A stretch of 64,000 nt of DNA from Euphorbia lathyris (GCF_963576675.1 NC_088915.1:82345501-82409500), one strand, 5' to 3'; shown: positions 23,479-36,528, numbered from the stretch's first letter. Translations and numbers: made by a program. Notes: generated from the sequence alone by a model not told the origin.

Positions 23479-23509
23479 ATAAAGCTTGGCATTATTTCAA
23501 AAAAAAAAA

Positions 23510-24568
23510 GTAATTAAAAAATTATAATAAAAATATATTGGAAGAGTTTGAATTACATCTTCAATATCATAGAAGTTATTAAACTTACAATAGTAGTAAA
23601 TTAAAATATTAATAAAAATGAATTAGAGAAGGAGATAGATTCTTTACTAACAATGAGAAATCAAGTGATTTGAGGATGAATTAAAAGGCTATTAGAGTTG
23701 AATTCTGCTAAAAACTCCTCAAAATTTAACTTTAACAGTCGAACAAATGAATCTTTTAAATATGCTATAATATTTTCAACTTAGAATACTTCTAGATTCA
23801 AATAATAGTACATAGATAAATTTTAAATCCAAATAATTTGATTCATAAAACACGACTGATGTCATCTATTTTATCGTTAATTTTTAGTTTAATTTATGAT
23901 TGTTTTTATTTTAATTACTTTATTATTGTCATTTTTAGTTAATTCTTTTGGACGTTTTAATGTTTTTTTTTTTGTACTTAAGTTTGGGCGAACTGGACAT
24001 GAAATGAGAAGTTGACAATGGTTTCGTAACAAAGCGTGGAGTTCTTATATTAAGCATTCTGCCTTCCATGTCACTTGGAGGATCTACAATTTACATTTGG
24101 ATACGTGTATTGTGATCTCGCTTAATAATTAAAATAGTGTGACTTTTTATAACATGTGCGGATCCATGTTACACATAACAAAATATGTATGGAAAATCCT
24201 CCGTTTGAAATGGAGAACCGGATGCTTCGACTAATTTTCACAAAGCGTGTCTGTTTATAACGTATAGTCAAAGCCACTCAAATGTCATAATGTATGGTCA
24301 ATATTAAAGGTGAATTTTATGTTAATAAGTGGAAAATTTAACTACTTTTATGTTAAATTTTAAAATTTAGTGTCATAAAATTAATAGTGGTGAAGTTCAG
24401 TGACCATGAATGTAATTTATTCTGTAAAAAAATTCTGAAAAAGTAATAATTGAAAGTATTATAGATAAGAAGCCTTTGATTGCATTGTTAGTAAAATAAT
24501 CTTTTAAATCTCTTTTTGTCTTTTACAATGAATATTTTTTTTAGGTGTCTTAAAGTTAAATTATGTGA
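23510..24568. other. AT-rich spacer, nothing recognised
   Basis: No frame, no paired termini and no tRNA-like structure seen. 24000-24250 is less AT-rich ('gtcacttggaggatctac', 'ggagaaccggatgcttcg') and might be old gene or element debris. Confidence 0.5.
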
Positions 24569-25166
24569 GGATAAATTACACTGATGGCCACTGAACCTTA
24601 CCAATTTATGGTGGGCTATTAAATTTTAAAATATATAATAAAAACATTAAACTTTACATTTTATTACATTTATAGTCACTAAATTTTAACTAATTCTTTA
24701 AAATGATGCTTAAAAATCTCAAAATAAAAATATTCAAGAATTAAAATTATTCGGAACAATATTTAATTTGAAACGATATTTTTTATTTTTTAAAATCACT
24801 AAGAACTTTCTCTTAGAAAATTGTTCGGAACAATATTTAATTCTTAAAAATTTTTGTTTTGAGGTAATTTATGTGTTATTTGGTTAGGAAAAAAAGTGAA
24901 GAGAAAGCTCTAAAAATAGTGATTTTAGAAAATAAAAAATGTGGTTTCATGGTAAATGTCATTCTAAACAAATGTAATTCTTGAATATTTTTATTTTGAT
25001 ATCAATAAAAGTTATTTTGAAAAGTTAATTAAAATTTAACTGTCACGGATGTTAAAAAAATATAATATTAAGTGAATTTTATTTTAAGTTTTAAAGATTA
25101 GTGATTATACCGTTAAAAAACACAAAGTGGGTGTGGGTGTGGGTGTGGGTGTGGGTGTAATTTACC
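24569..25166. mobile_element. MULE-type MITE (family with GGGTAAATTACA ends), diverged copy
   Basis: Opens GGATAAATTACACTGATGGCC and closes GGGTGTAATTTACCCC. The interior arms 'aaaatattcaagaattaaa' and 'taattcttgaatatttttat' are inverted. Better preserved relatives with clear duplications are at 35614-36048 and 44881-45377. Confidence 0.7.
25128..25159. repeat. (GTGGGT)n G-rich simple repeat
   Basis: Five uninterrupted GTGGGT hexamers, with shorter runs at 25467-25482 and 25803-25826. Runs of three G spaced by TGT are compatible with a G-quadruplex on the plus strand. Confidence 0.85.
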
Positions 25167-25907
25167 CCTATTTAATGTGATCCGTTGAGTGGGTAGGAAA
25201 ATGATATTTTTGGATATAAGTTTTACGAAGTTGGATTGAACCTTCCAAACTTTTTCCTTTTTAATCTTTTAACATTCCATTAAATTTCAGTATTGGAAAG
25301 AAGAAACCGAGTCCAATAAAGAGTAGTGCTACATACCTGTGAACAAAAGGCTTTTTTGGTGCTTATACTTTGGACAGATTCTCACATCATAAACATGTAT
25401 GTATCCAGGGGCCCGGGGCCGCCCCCTCCGGCCTACCGGAACCACCATGATCACGAGTAGTTTCGGGTGTGGGTGTGGGTGTAATTTACCCCTATTTAAT
25501 GTGATCCGTTGAGTGGGTAGGAAAAATGATATTTTTGGATATAAGTTTTACGAAGTTGGATTGAGCCTTCTAGACTTTTTCCTTTTTAATCTTTTAACAT
25601 TCCATTAAATTTCAGTATTGGAAAGAAGCAACTGAGTCCAATAAAGAGCAATGCTACAGACCTGTGAACAAAAGGCTTTTTTGGTGCTTATACTTTGGAC
25701 AGATTCTCACGTCATACACATGTATGTATCCAGGGGCAGATACATGGGCTCGGGGCCATCCCATTTGGCCTACCGGAACCACCATGATCACGAGAAGTTT
25801 CGGGTGTGGGTATGGGTGTGGGTGTAATTTACCCCTAATTAATGTGATCCGTTTAGTGGGTAGGAAAAATGATATTTTTGGATATAAGTTTTACAAAGTT
25901 GGATTGA
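25135..25907. repeat. 336-bp tandem repeat, 2.3 copies
   Basis: The block 'gtaatttacccctatttaatgtgatccgttgagtgggtagg' through 'cctaccggaaccaccatgatcacgag' occurs at 25135-25467 and 25468-25803, with a partial third copy from 25804. The third copy is cut at 'ttggattga' by the LTR starting at 25908, so the duplication predates that retrotransposon. Confidence 0.85.
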
Positions 25908-27142
25908 TGATAGACATATAATTGATCCTAATAAAACATATCTTATGTGATATAAATGGGGTTAATTAAGACTTATGATTGCATAAATTAAGGACTAAAA
26001 AGGGTTTTATGCAGATCTTGAATAGAGAAGTCAAAACAGCTGTCGTGTAGCCTGTTTTGCAGGAAAAAGGTGAAAGCAACCATCGGACCAGCGGATAAAG
26101 TTGCGAACTAGCGAGGACAGGGAGCGGAAGCAGGAGTAGGCGGCCTAAAGCAACATGATGACATGAAGTTTCTGACCTTGAGTGTTCAAGTGTCAACAAG
26201 TAACCACCCATTTGGATGAAAGAACAATTCACCATTTTTAAAGAACAATCCTTTTTGTAATATTTTAATTTTTATTAATTCTCGGAGCCTCCCTCCTTTA
26301 AATAGAGAACAGTAGTGGAGGGAAGGCACACACTTCTTTTTGGATAATTTTGAGAGAGCCAAAAGCTCTCTAAGAACTTGAAGAACTCCATTAATGGAGT
26401 ATCATTGCTCAACTTCAGGCTGTTCACTCTTTGCTATGAGTGAGTAGTCATTTGAATGGGCTAGGCCGGTAAAAAGGGCTAGAACTATAAGTTATTGTAG
26501 TCTTTTTATGAATGAATGATGTTATGGTATGTGGTGTTTAATGATGCTTCAAAATGCATGCTTTAGTATGAATATCTCAATGTTAATGAATGATGGGGAA
26601 CTGCTTTCATTGTCATATATCTCTCATTAAACATACAAAACCTGAAGTAGGAATACAAGGGGTTTGTATCAGGGGTTTTGTAAAAGATGAAATGTTGTTT
26701 CATGCTTAATGCAAGAAAGAACCAACTTCAAGGACGCGTGAAGCTGTAGTAAATCTTAGAATCTTAAGAACACACGGAAGTTGACTTAAGTGAGTCTAAA
26801 GTAGAGACCTTGACCTCACCATATTTCATTCATGAATAAATAGACAAAAGTGGTACTTTCAGCAGCCTGTTCCTGCCATAGCTTAGCCTATTCCACCTTC
26901 TTATAGAAACAAACCATCAAATTCTGATCATACTAGTTAAAGTCGTTAGCTTTTAGTCATTCCCAATCAATCACAAGAAAACCATTTTTCAATTAAAGAA
27001 AGAAGTTAAGTCACTACGAACACCCTATTCTATAAGGTTTTTCTCTTAAAATTATTCATCAATCCCTGAGGAGATGATACTTTACTTACTGAAATATTAC
27101 TTGTATCTAGTGCACTTGCTAGAGTCTACTTTTAGGACAACA
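25908..27142 (+). repeat. 5' LTR of the Athila-like element
   Basis: Starts TGATAGACATATAATTG exactly where the third 336-bp repeat copy breaks off, and ends GGACAACA before 'agtttttggcg', the usual Athila primer-site neighbourhood. A candidate TATA box TTTAAATAG is at 26297-26305. No second LTR is available to confirm the ends. Confidence 0.7.
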
Positions 27143-27155
27143 AGTTTTTGGCGTC

Positions 27156-29037
27156 GTGAAGGATGTCAGAAGCTTCCTGGGCCATGTTGGGTTCTACATG
27201 AGATTCATCAAGGATTTCTCTAAGATTGCCTTGCCTTTATCTGCGTTGTTGCACAAAGACGTGGAGTTCAAATTCGGAACAAACTGTGTGAAGGCCTTCG
27301 AGCTCTTAAAAGGGAAATTGATCAACTCATCAATACTTGCCGCACCTAATTGGGAGCAACCTTTTGAGATGATGTGCGACGCCAGTGATACCTGTGTGGG
27401 AGCTGTTCTCGGCCAGAGGAGAGAGAAAAAGTTCCAACCAATTTACTATGCGAGCAAGACTCTCAATGAAGCACGGAAGAACTACACCACAACTGAAAAG
27501 GAACTCTTGGCGGTTGTGTATGCCTTTGATAAGTTCAGGTCATACCTAGTTCTATCCAAGGTAGTGGTTTACACTGATCATGCGGCCTTGAGGTACCTGT
27601 TCGCCAAGAAAGATGCAAAGCCCAGACTAATTAGATGGCTTCTCCTGCTCCAAGAGTTTGATTTGGAAATCAAAGACAAGAAGGGGACTGAGAACGTAGC
27701 TGCAGACCACCTATCGAGAATCCAAGCTAATGATCACCAGGAACAACCAGAAGTTTTGGAAACATTTCCGGACGAACGGTTGTATTCTCTTAACTTTGTC
27801 CCCTGGTTCGCTGACATAACAAACTATCTTGTTAGTTCGATTAAGCCATATAATTTGTCCACCAATCAAAAGAAAAAGTTTTTTTCGGAGATCAAATACT
27901 ATTTTTGGGAGGAACCTTATCTTTTCAGGTTGTGTGCTAACCAAATCATACGGAGATGTGTGACCCATGAAGAGGGGCAAGCCATTCTGAGCCATTGTCA
28001 TGATAGAGAAGCTGGAGGACACCATAGAGCAAGTAGAACAGTTGCAAAAGTACTTCAATCAGGGTTTTTCTGGCCATCTATCTTTAAGGATGCCAATATG
28101 TTTGTGAGTGCATATAATGAATGCCAGAGAACAGGTAACATCTCTGCCAGAAATGTTATGCCCCTGAACAACATAGTTGTTTGTGAAATCTTGGTAATAA
28201 ATATATCCTGGTAGCTGTGGACTATGTTAGCAAATGGGTCGAAGCAATAGCTAGTCCCACTAATGATGCACGAGTGGTTGTTAAGTTCCTGAAAAGGCTA
28301 TTCGCCCGATTCAGCATACCCCGTGCCATCATTAGTGATCAAGGCACCCATTTTTTGCAATGCCCAGTTCGAGAAATTAATAGGTAAGTTTGTAGCCACT
28401 CATAGCATTGCTACGCCATACCATCCACAAACCAGTGGACAAGTGGAGATCTCCAATAGGGAGATCAAAAGAATTTTAGAAAAAATGGTAGGCAATTCTA
28501 GGAAGGACTGGGCAAACAAGCTTGATAATGCATTGTGGGCATACCTAACTGCCTACAAAACACCTATTGGCATGTCACCTTTTAGGCTATTATACGGGAA
28601 GTCATGCCACTTGCCTGTAGAAATGGAGCACAAAGCCTTTTGGGCATTAACTTTTCTAAATTTTGAGGAACAAGCTGTTGGAGAATAGAGACGATTGCAA
28701 CTTAACGAGATGGAGGAGTTCAGACTGTTCTCCTATGAAAATGCGGTGAGTTACAAAGACAAGACAAACCAGTGGCATGACAAGAAGATTCAGGAGAAAG
28801 TATTCACGAAGGACAAAGGGTGCTCTTGTACAACTCAAGGTTGAGGTTGTTTCCTGGCAAGCTGAAGTCCAGATGGTCTGGACCTTACATAGTGAACAAG
28901 GTGTTCAGCCACGGTGCTATGGAAATCTCCCAAGCAGGACATGAGCCGCTCAAAGTCAATGGTCAGCGCTTAAAGCCTTATCTGGAAAATGACGTTCCTG
29001 GAGCAATTGAAACCGTTCACTTCCAGGAGCCACCATA
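27156..29037 (+). pseudogene. Athila-like pol remnant: RT thumb, RNase H, integrase
   Basis: 27156-27330 is the RT thumb end (RSFLGHVGFYMRFIKDFSK). 27360-27720 is RNase H with CDASD, TTEKELLAVVYAFDKFRSYL and TDHAALRYL, so its acidic residues survive. 27990-28130 is the integrase HHCC finger (LSHCHDREAGGHH to NECQRTG). At about 28190 a deletion of roughly 16-18 codons plus a frameshift removes the stretch with the first integrase Asp. The core resumes as [20 protein letters not shown] one-base insertion in a T-run at 28350-28356 breaks '[12 protein letters not shown]', and a TAG stop falls near 28686. The integrase C-terminus (28843-29037) reads RLFPGKLKSRWSGPY through HFQEPP. No intact product is possible. 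Confidence 0.9.
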
Positions 29038-30587
29038 AGACAAAAATGAGGAACAGGGTGTTCGCTGCAAACACCAATTGTAGCAAGCTGTGGGGTAACC
29101 CTAAAAAAATTTTCTCTGTCTTTTCATTTAATTTTGTACATAGTTTATGTCCATTTCTGTGTAAGTTCATTAAAGACTAACAAATGTCCTATCTGTTCCG
29201 TTGAATTTTGTGTTTCCTCTCCACTATCGTTGGGCAAAAATTGTAAAAACTCTTGACCTTTAACATTAGGGTGTAGTTTTAATTTTTTACTTGTTTAGAT
29301 TTAGGAAGGACCACATTTGGGGGGAAACATTTTCGACCAATAAATTTCAAATTCGAAAAAAGGGGACTTGTCAAATCACCCTATTTCAAATGCAAAAGTA
29401 ACCGAACACATCCTCCCAAAACGTCTTTTCTCTCTTCCACCACCCACTTTCCACACCTACGCCTTACACGTGGCCTGTGGGCAGACTTTTCAATAATGAA
29501 AAACTTTGGAAGAACTTAGGATGAACTTAGGATGAAAAAGCCATGTAGATTCCCAATTCACTCCACAAAAATCTCACCCGTGCATTGCACTCACATTTTT
29601 AGGATAGCCAACTTGAGTCTTAGCCTGTTCTTTCTTAAAACACTACTTAAAGGAACCAATCCCTTCACTTGAATCCCCAAACACCTTGAATTTTTCTGGA
29701 CTCAGAACAAGCCATTCTAATTAGAGAAAAATACAATGTAATTGTTAAAATAAGGACATTTGAGGCATAATGATTAAGTGAGGACCACAATTAGGAATTG
29801 TTGAAAAACAAAAAAAAAACAAAAATCGTTGAATAAAGTCCTTTCATTTTAAAGACACGTTCACATTTTAAGCTTAAAATGAAGTTGCTGGATGGTTGTC
29901 TTTTGTGTGTTTGAACAATAGGTAGGCCAATATTGGGAAACAAGCTGTACTAAGTGAGATGGGAGAGGCTGAATCGCTATTTGTTTAGAAATAAGCATAA
30001 TTGAATTGCATTGAGTGAAGACAAATTCTTGCACTTAAACAGCCATTCACTTCCATACCATAGCCCCAACCAAACATTACAACCAATATTGAAGCCCTTT
30101 TGACTTCGTTTGGAAAATCTTTAACCGTAGAGACTGGACCAATGAGCAAAATCATAACCTATGGATGCGTGTATTGAGCTAAGGAGTGAAGTTCCATTCC
30201 CTTACTTGTGGCATCAAAGGCCATTGGAGAGTGAGTGAAATTTCCTTCCTTGGTGAGGCACTGCGGGTAAACAGGTTGTTTGATTGAATTTTGAAGTTCA
30301 ACCATGAGTTCTTAACGAATCTTTGGTGTAGAACTGCATGTTTTAAATCTAGTCTAACCACATTTTTATCAAGCTCATGTGTGCTAATCATCAGTTGAGT
30401 TAATTGAAAGTTAAAATGAATTCTGCTACTTTTGTATTATCATGTCGCACCTTGTATCTCTCTTCTACTATAATCCTTGTCCCTATGATTCTCTTTCTCT
30501 TTCTCTTGTCTTAATTCGTTGTTATTCCCTCTTGTCTATGTTTCGTTATGTTCGATTGAGGACAAGCAAAAGACTAATTTGGGGGTA
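29038..30587 (+). other. 3' non-coding part of the Athila-like element, ending in a polypurine tract
   Basis: No frame above background; the env-like gene of full Athila elements is not recognisable. AATTTGGGGGTATT at 30577-30590 is a typical polypurine tract, immediately before where the lost 3' LTR would start. Confidence 0.65.
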
Positions 30588-30588
30588 T

Positions 30589-31050
30589 TTCAAAATATAA
30601 CATAAAAACATTGAATTTTACACTTTGTTATACTCATAACAACTAAATTTTAACTAACTCCTCAAAATAACTCTTAACGATCTTAAAATGAAAATATTCA
30701 AGAACAGTATTTAATTTGAGACCACGTTTTTTATTTTTCAAAATTACTAAAATCTCTCTCTCTCTCTCTCTTTCTCTCTAAATATCATATCTCTCATAAC
30801 CAAATAACACCTAAATGACATCAAAACGAAAATTTTAAAAAATTAAAGTTACTAAAACATATCATGCATTTTATAATCTATTACCATCACTTTGTTTTAC
30901 TCTAGCATTCTTTAATAAAACTTGTGGTTTATTGCCATTTAATGGGGTAAATTACACTCATAGCCACTGAATTTTTTTATTTTTTCACGATATGACTATT
31001 GAATTTAAAACTTAACATAAAAGCTACTCAATTTGACACTTTTAGACTAA
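30589..31050. repeat. Two fragments of the GGGTAAATTACA MITE family
   Basis: 30589-30860 matches the inner arms (with a CT microsatellite at 30752-30778) but lacks both ends. 30952-31050 is a left end ('ggggtaaattacactcatagccactgaa'). They surround 90 bp of unrelated DNA and may be one broken copy. Confidence 0.6.
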
Positions 31051-31984
31051 TGATCCTATATGTTTTCGAATGTTAGGTTCATTTTAGACTCTTGCCTTAC
31101 CTATTTTGGTATATATTAATTTTGTAATGCCTAATGCTAAACATTTCATGCTCCAACTTTTATATACCGTATGACACTAGAGCATTTGAATGTTTGCATT
31201 ATTAGCATTTAAATGCTTAAATTCTCTCAGAATTAGGATCTCAAGTTTAAAATCACTAAAGAGAAAGGAACCGTATTCTAGAGCTTTAACAGGATAGGCA
31301 GTTTAGTACGTATGTAATTTAATTCTTATGATAGACTATGAGATACTTTGTTTGATAGTGTACTCAATAGCTTCTTCATATTTCAGTTTCAATTGAGTGA
31401 AAGTTTCTAACTCTCTCTTATCTGTGCTCAAATTTAATAGTTATGCAATTTTGTTGCTAAGAATTCTTTCTTTTGTACGAGGGAGTCATAGTGAAATTCA
31501 TCATATAGGAAACATTTCATAATCCTTCAAGATGAGAAAAACAAATGTTAGTAGGTAAAAAGGAATTTTGAATCAGTAATGAAAAAGAAAGAAATAGGAT
31601 TTGATGCCAAGTTCTTCTTATTTGCCAGTTCGCTTTCACTTATAAAGCGATACATTGAGCTTTTGAATCATGCACAATACATAACATGGTTGCAGATCTG
31701 GGTTGTCTTGTTATTTCACCGTATTTTACCAAAGGATGAAGTTTAATTTAGGTGTTTGAGTTCATGTAATTAGACTATGTATACTTTTATCACCTCTAGT
31801 GATACACATTACCGACAATAATTTAATGTGTCAATTCTTGTTAGTGGTAATTTAATTGTACCATTTCATAAACGGAGTGACCTAAAATTTTATTGTTTTG
31901 TATGTAGAACCTAATTTAATTTTTTCCAAAATCCTTGAGACTATTTTGATACTTTATCTCTAAACTTAATTATTAATTTATTTG
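31051..31984. other. Spacer; right part shared with 44150-44360
   Basis: Nothing coding. From about 31780 ('cacctctagtgata...ttcttgttagtggtaattt') the sequence is duplicated at 44145 onward, so the downstream helicase copy and its flank were duplicated together. Confidence 0.55.
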
Positions 31985-32484
31985 TTACCATAGCCACACA
32001 AATAATGATACGCATGCTTAGAATAAAAATTTATTATAGGTATAATATGAAAAAAAAATATGACGTTGACAGTTAATAGCAATTTTACTTTTTTTTAAAG
32101 AGTAAAATTGTTATTAATTGTAACATAAACAAGAGATCAATCAAATTGTGAAAATAATTCATCAAACTATTTTATTAATAATTTTATCATTTCCATTATA
32201 TATGTGCATTGTTTTATCGTTTATCAATATATAAGTTAAAAAAAATTAAAATTTATATTGTTTTATGTAAAAAAATTTAAAAAAATCGAAAATTTTGTTG
32301 AATTTAAAAATATTAACTTTAAATTCTATTATAAAATTACAAAAAATACAAAAAAAAAAAGACTCAACTAAAATAAAATCCATATTTAATCCATTTTCGA
32401 AGATAATTTATCGGAATTCTTAATTTTTTTTATTGTTAATTTTTCTTGTATGACAATTTCGAAGGAGTGAAATGTATACATGAC

Positions 32485-32487
<3 letters not shown>

Positions 32488-32521
<34 letters not shown>
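32488..32521. repeat. (AT)n microsatellite
   Basis: At the position equivalent to the array AT tracts. Confidence 0.9.
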
Positions 32522-32525
<4 letters not shown>

Positions 32526-33677
32526 AAAAAATGACACTTAATTTGATAAGTCAACTTTGATTACTCAATCAATTAAATATGGCAAAAAGAATAGATAAAG
32601 AAAATTTGAATAAAGTATAAAATGAAAGTTTAATTGTAAAATAGAGATCATCTAACTAATGTGAACGTAAACATGAATAGATACATTCATCAAAGTGAAA
32701 TCATAAAACCTTTAGCAACTAAAGGTATAAGATACCGTGAAATTTTCTTTTAAACCAAATAGATAATTGAGTTAATTACAAGTAGATATTGCAAACTGGT
32801 AATTGTTGTATATCTTTTTTTCAAATGTAACCCAGTGGTTTGCAAAATTTTACATTTAAATTCATGTTGTCAGAATTTGATTGATAACGATCTCAGAAGG
32901 AAAATTTTCAAAAGTTAAATAATATTTTATACAACTTTAATTCTTCAATTTTTATAGGTTTAAGGTCATTTAGATGTTTTGATAAGAGAGAATGTTAATA
33001 TTTAGAAAAAAAAACTCCAAAAGATTTAAAAAAAACAAAAAAATATGATAAATTTTAATTTTTGAAAGTCATTATCGGCTAAATTTAGCAAAATAAAAAA
33101 ATGAATTTTTTTACAAACAACAGTGTATTGACACACAACTCTCTATTTCTTCCCCTACCATCATAAGATGTTGTTCACTCATGTATTGACATACAACTCT
33201 CTATTTCTTCCCCAATAATGATGCACCAAAAAAATCTGTAGCAGGTTCACGTATGGAAGCATCGAAAGATGGATACATATGCGACGAATTCAACATGAGT
33301 TCACTTTCAGTGGTAATAATTAGTAAATCTAATGAAGCATTTGAAAGCAAATGCTCTTAACCAATTGTCTTACTGGCTTGGGAATGAAGCTCATCAAACT
33401 ATGACATCAGGAATGACACTAGAAGCAGTCTCTTTGCGTTGAGTAAAAGGATTCGGCAACATTGCCTCCAAAATATCAGACACCTGCTGAATAAGAAGAA
33501 AAAGAAAAAGAGAAATATTTCATCTTTAAACCGTATAAATGTAAATTGCTATATTATCAATATATTAGGGATTAGGAAGCACCAACACGATATGGGTGCA
33601 TGTGTGAAAGACGACATTTTTAAGAGCTATGCGACACATTATACAAATATGGTGAGGACACGCCAAATTTTTATTTA

Positions 33678-33805
33678 GGGTAAATTCCAAAAAAAACCCC
33701 TGTGGTTTGTTTTTACCAAAAAAAGAAGCGTGGTTACGCCGTTACCCGAAAAACGAAAAATGGCTTAACACCGTTAAATCTGATGACGTGGCGAAAGGTA
33801 AATTT
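33678..33805. mobile_element. Solo TIR fragment of the 1617-5407 MULE family
   Basis: GGGTAAATTCCAAAAAAAAC, 'tgtggtttg', 'tacgccgttac', 'aacaccgttaaa' and 'gacgtggcgaaaggtaaattt' follow in the same order as in 1617-1780. I found no matching opposite end nearby, so this is either a broken element or one whose second end has drifted. Confidence 0.65.
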
Positions 33806-34766
33806 TCTTTCTATATTCTTTACATTAGATTTATTTCTTTTTTTATTAGGGTTATATTTTATTTTTGTATATACCAACCCTTTTTTGTAAAATTATTAAA
33901 TAATACCTCTAAATTTTAATTAACTTAAAATCAGTGTCCCCAAAGTGTTCCCGAAGTATCCCATTAAAAACGGAAAAGAAAAAGACGGGACACTTATTTG
34001 AGAGAGTCCATTAAAAAAGGATTGTCGTGTGTTCCTAGAGTGTCCGACACTCGTAAGTGATATAATTAGACAAGAAAAATATGCAACGAAGTCTTAATTA
34101 CCATGCTATGCCATGCCATTGGGAAATAAATGATAGAATTAGACAAGAAAACAGCTCATTAATACAAATTGTTTTAACATCCTACCAAAAGTTTCTCATT
34201 AATGCATAATATTAAGATTTTGAGACAAAAAGATCAATAATTATACTAGCAAGGAGCCATCAACTAGTATATCTAGAAATTTAACACAGCAAATACAAAA
34301 GTTGTGTATATATATCAAACAAAATGAGCAAGAGAATGTACTAACACTGACCTGGAACTCTATGGTAAAAAGAAACATATTTTTTTCTAACAGAATCATC
34401 CATTCCCTTACTAATATAATCTGCTCAGCTCCAAACCCAACAACTTCCCCAAATATAAAGCTAGTTTTAGCACTTAAAATATCAAGATCGTAGAGAAGAT
34501 CTATGACACTTTGAGCTAGCCTTATGCTACAACAACCTGTTCCAAAATGAATTTGAATAAGAGAAATGAAGGAGCTGAAATTTTCCACAACCAAAATGAA
34601 ATACTCAAGAGTTGTTCAAAGAATAAAAAAATACTTACAAATTTCCAAGACTCTCAGTTCCAAGTTCTTGCATCAAAATCACAAGAAAAATTTTCTTTTT
34701 GATTTTACATCCTCATACATTGTTTCTTTCATTTTTCAGATCTAAGATTCCAATAACACAAGAGCT

Positions 34767-35475
34767 CCTATCCAGATTAACAAAAAGAGTATATAATTAC
34801 ACACTAAACCAGGTTCACCTCAAGAATGAGATTCAAAGCAGATCTGAACAGAAATTTCCATAAATCAGAACAGAAAATCAAAACAGATGCAAGTATGAAC
34901 GAACTCAGAAACACAATAGAAATTACCGGACAAATCGGAAACTGAGTTAACTCAGCAGGAGCAGCAACTGCAACTTGAGTTAACTCGGCAAGTTTTGATT
35001 CCTATCCAGATTAACAAAAAGAGTATATAATTACGTACTAAACCAGCTTCACCTCAAGAATGAGATCCAAAGCAGATCTGAACAGAAATTTCCATAAATC
35101 GGAACAGAAAATCAAAATAATTGCAAGTATGAAGAACTCAGAAACACAAAAGAAATTACCGGACAAACCGGAGACTGAGTTAACTCAACAGGAGGAGCAA
35201 CTGCAACTTGAGTTAACTCAGCAAGTTTTGATTCCTATCCAGATTAACAAAAAGAGTATATAATTACGTACTAAACCAGCTTCACCTCAAGAATGAGATT
35301 CAAAGCAGATCTGAACAGAAATTTCCATAAATCGGAACACAAAATCAAAATAATTGCAAGTATGAAGAACTCAGAAACACAAAAGAAATTACCGGACAAA
35401 TCGGAGACTGAGTTAACTCAACCGGAGCAGCAACCGCAACTTGAGTTAACTCGGCAAGTTTTGATTTCTAATCTA
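34767..35475. repeat. Three tandem copies of a ~234-bp unit
   Basis: Copies start at 34767, 35001 and 35234 ('cctatccagattaacaaaaa'). Each contains 'atgagat(t/c)caaagcagatc', 'taaatcagaacagaaaatca' and two 'gagttaactc' palindromes about 40 bp apart. Short frames inside (35060-35263 and 35293-35565) follow the repeat and show no domain. Confidence 0.85.
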
Positions 35476-35613
35476 ACAGAGATTGAGAGAAGAGTGGGCT
35501 GTTATATAGAGAGAAATGTTGGAATACAATTGATTGATCCAAAGATATCTAACATGGATCGGTAGCCATTTTTAATTTCAACCGTTGGATAAAAAAAATT
35601 GTAATAGAAGAAG

Positions 35614-36048
35614 GGGTAAATTACATCCATGGCCACGTAACTTTACCAATTTTAATATTATGGCCAATTTTTTGATAGTATGGTCACTGAATTTTATACT
35701 TTTTAATATCAGTGGCCAATCAACGTCTCAAAATGACTGTTGACAGTCTCAAACTAAAAAAATTGAAGAATTAATGATGTTATAAGGAATTTTTGTTTTT
35801 AGGTTATTTAGATGCGTTTGGTTAAAAAAAATAGTGAATGTTTAAAAAGATAGAGCTCTAAAAATGTGACTTTAGAAAATAAAAAGTGTAATTTTATAAT
35901 GTCGTTCAGAATCACTTTAATTCTTGAATATTTTCATTTTGAGATTGTTAACGTCATTTTAAGGAGTTCGTTAAAGTTGATTGGCCGCCACCGATGTTAA
36001 AAGTGTTGGAAATAGATAAAATTCAGTGGTTATGAGTATAATTTACCC
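35614..36048. mobile_element. MULE-type MITE with perfect target duplication
   Basis: 435 bp, GGGTAAATTACATCCATGGC to GAGTATAATTTACCC, with a perfect 10-bp duplication ATAGAAGAAG (35604-35613 and 36049-36058). The long arms are imperfectly inverted. Confidence 0.92.
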
Positions 36049-36462
36049 ATAGAAGAAGTGGCATCACGAGTACTTTTCATTTAATTTCCAATGGACATAA
36101 CTCACCATGAAATGTTGATTGGTTTTCTACATTAGAATTTAAGTTTTCTAATTAATTAGTAGTCATATAAAATTACTTACTTTTATTGTAATGTATATTT
36201 TAAGGTTTTTAAATTAATCCCTTATTATTTAAATTACTTAATTAAATAAAGGAAAAGTACTCTGTGTCAACTAAACAGACTATTTAACTTTGATCTATTT
36301 TTTCATCAAAAAAAACTTTTATCTATCTAAAATATTGTTTCTCTTAACCTATTATTTAGTAACATTTGACACTAGTTGCGATGTCAGTAATTTTAAATAG
36401 TTTAGGGGACAAGTGCCAATAATATATTGGAGACGAAAATAAGCATTTTAGATAGATTATAC

Positions 36463-36528
<66 letters not shown>

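Larger units (their letters stand above)
25908..30588 (+). mobile_element. Deleted Athila-like (Ty3/gypsy) retrotransposon
   Basis: Order: 5' LTR (25908-27142), primer-site remnant, the last part of pol, 1.5 kb of non-coding DNA, and the polypurine tract at 30575-30587. gag, protease and most of reverse transcriptase are gone. The 3' LTR is missing: the tract is followed directly by MITE sequence. Athila affiliation rests on the pol tail ('LFPGKLKSRWSGPY', '[20 protein letters not shown]'). Confidence 0.85.
31985..34610 (-). pseudogene. Diverged second copy of the helicase-derived unit
   Basis: The same block order as an array unit, at low identity. Around 33190-33235 the minus strand reads FFGASLLGKK, a TAG where the family has Trp, then RVVCQYMSE, in frame. 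34241-34510 reads RLAQSVIDLLYDLDILSAKT, then SFIFGEVVGFGAEQIILVRE. The FGAEQ(V/I)ILVR element follows motif IV in TRANK1-like helicases and is missing from the array units. Exon Y carries a local duplication (33120-33230), and the intron region contains a solo MULE TIR and an old insertion around 32750-33115. Confidence 0.7.
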
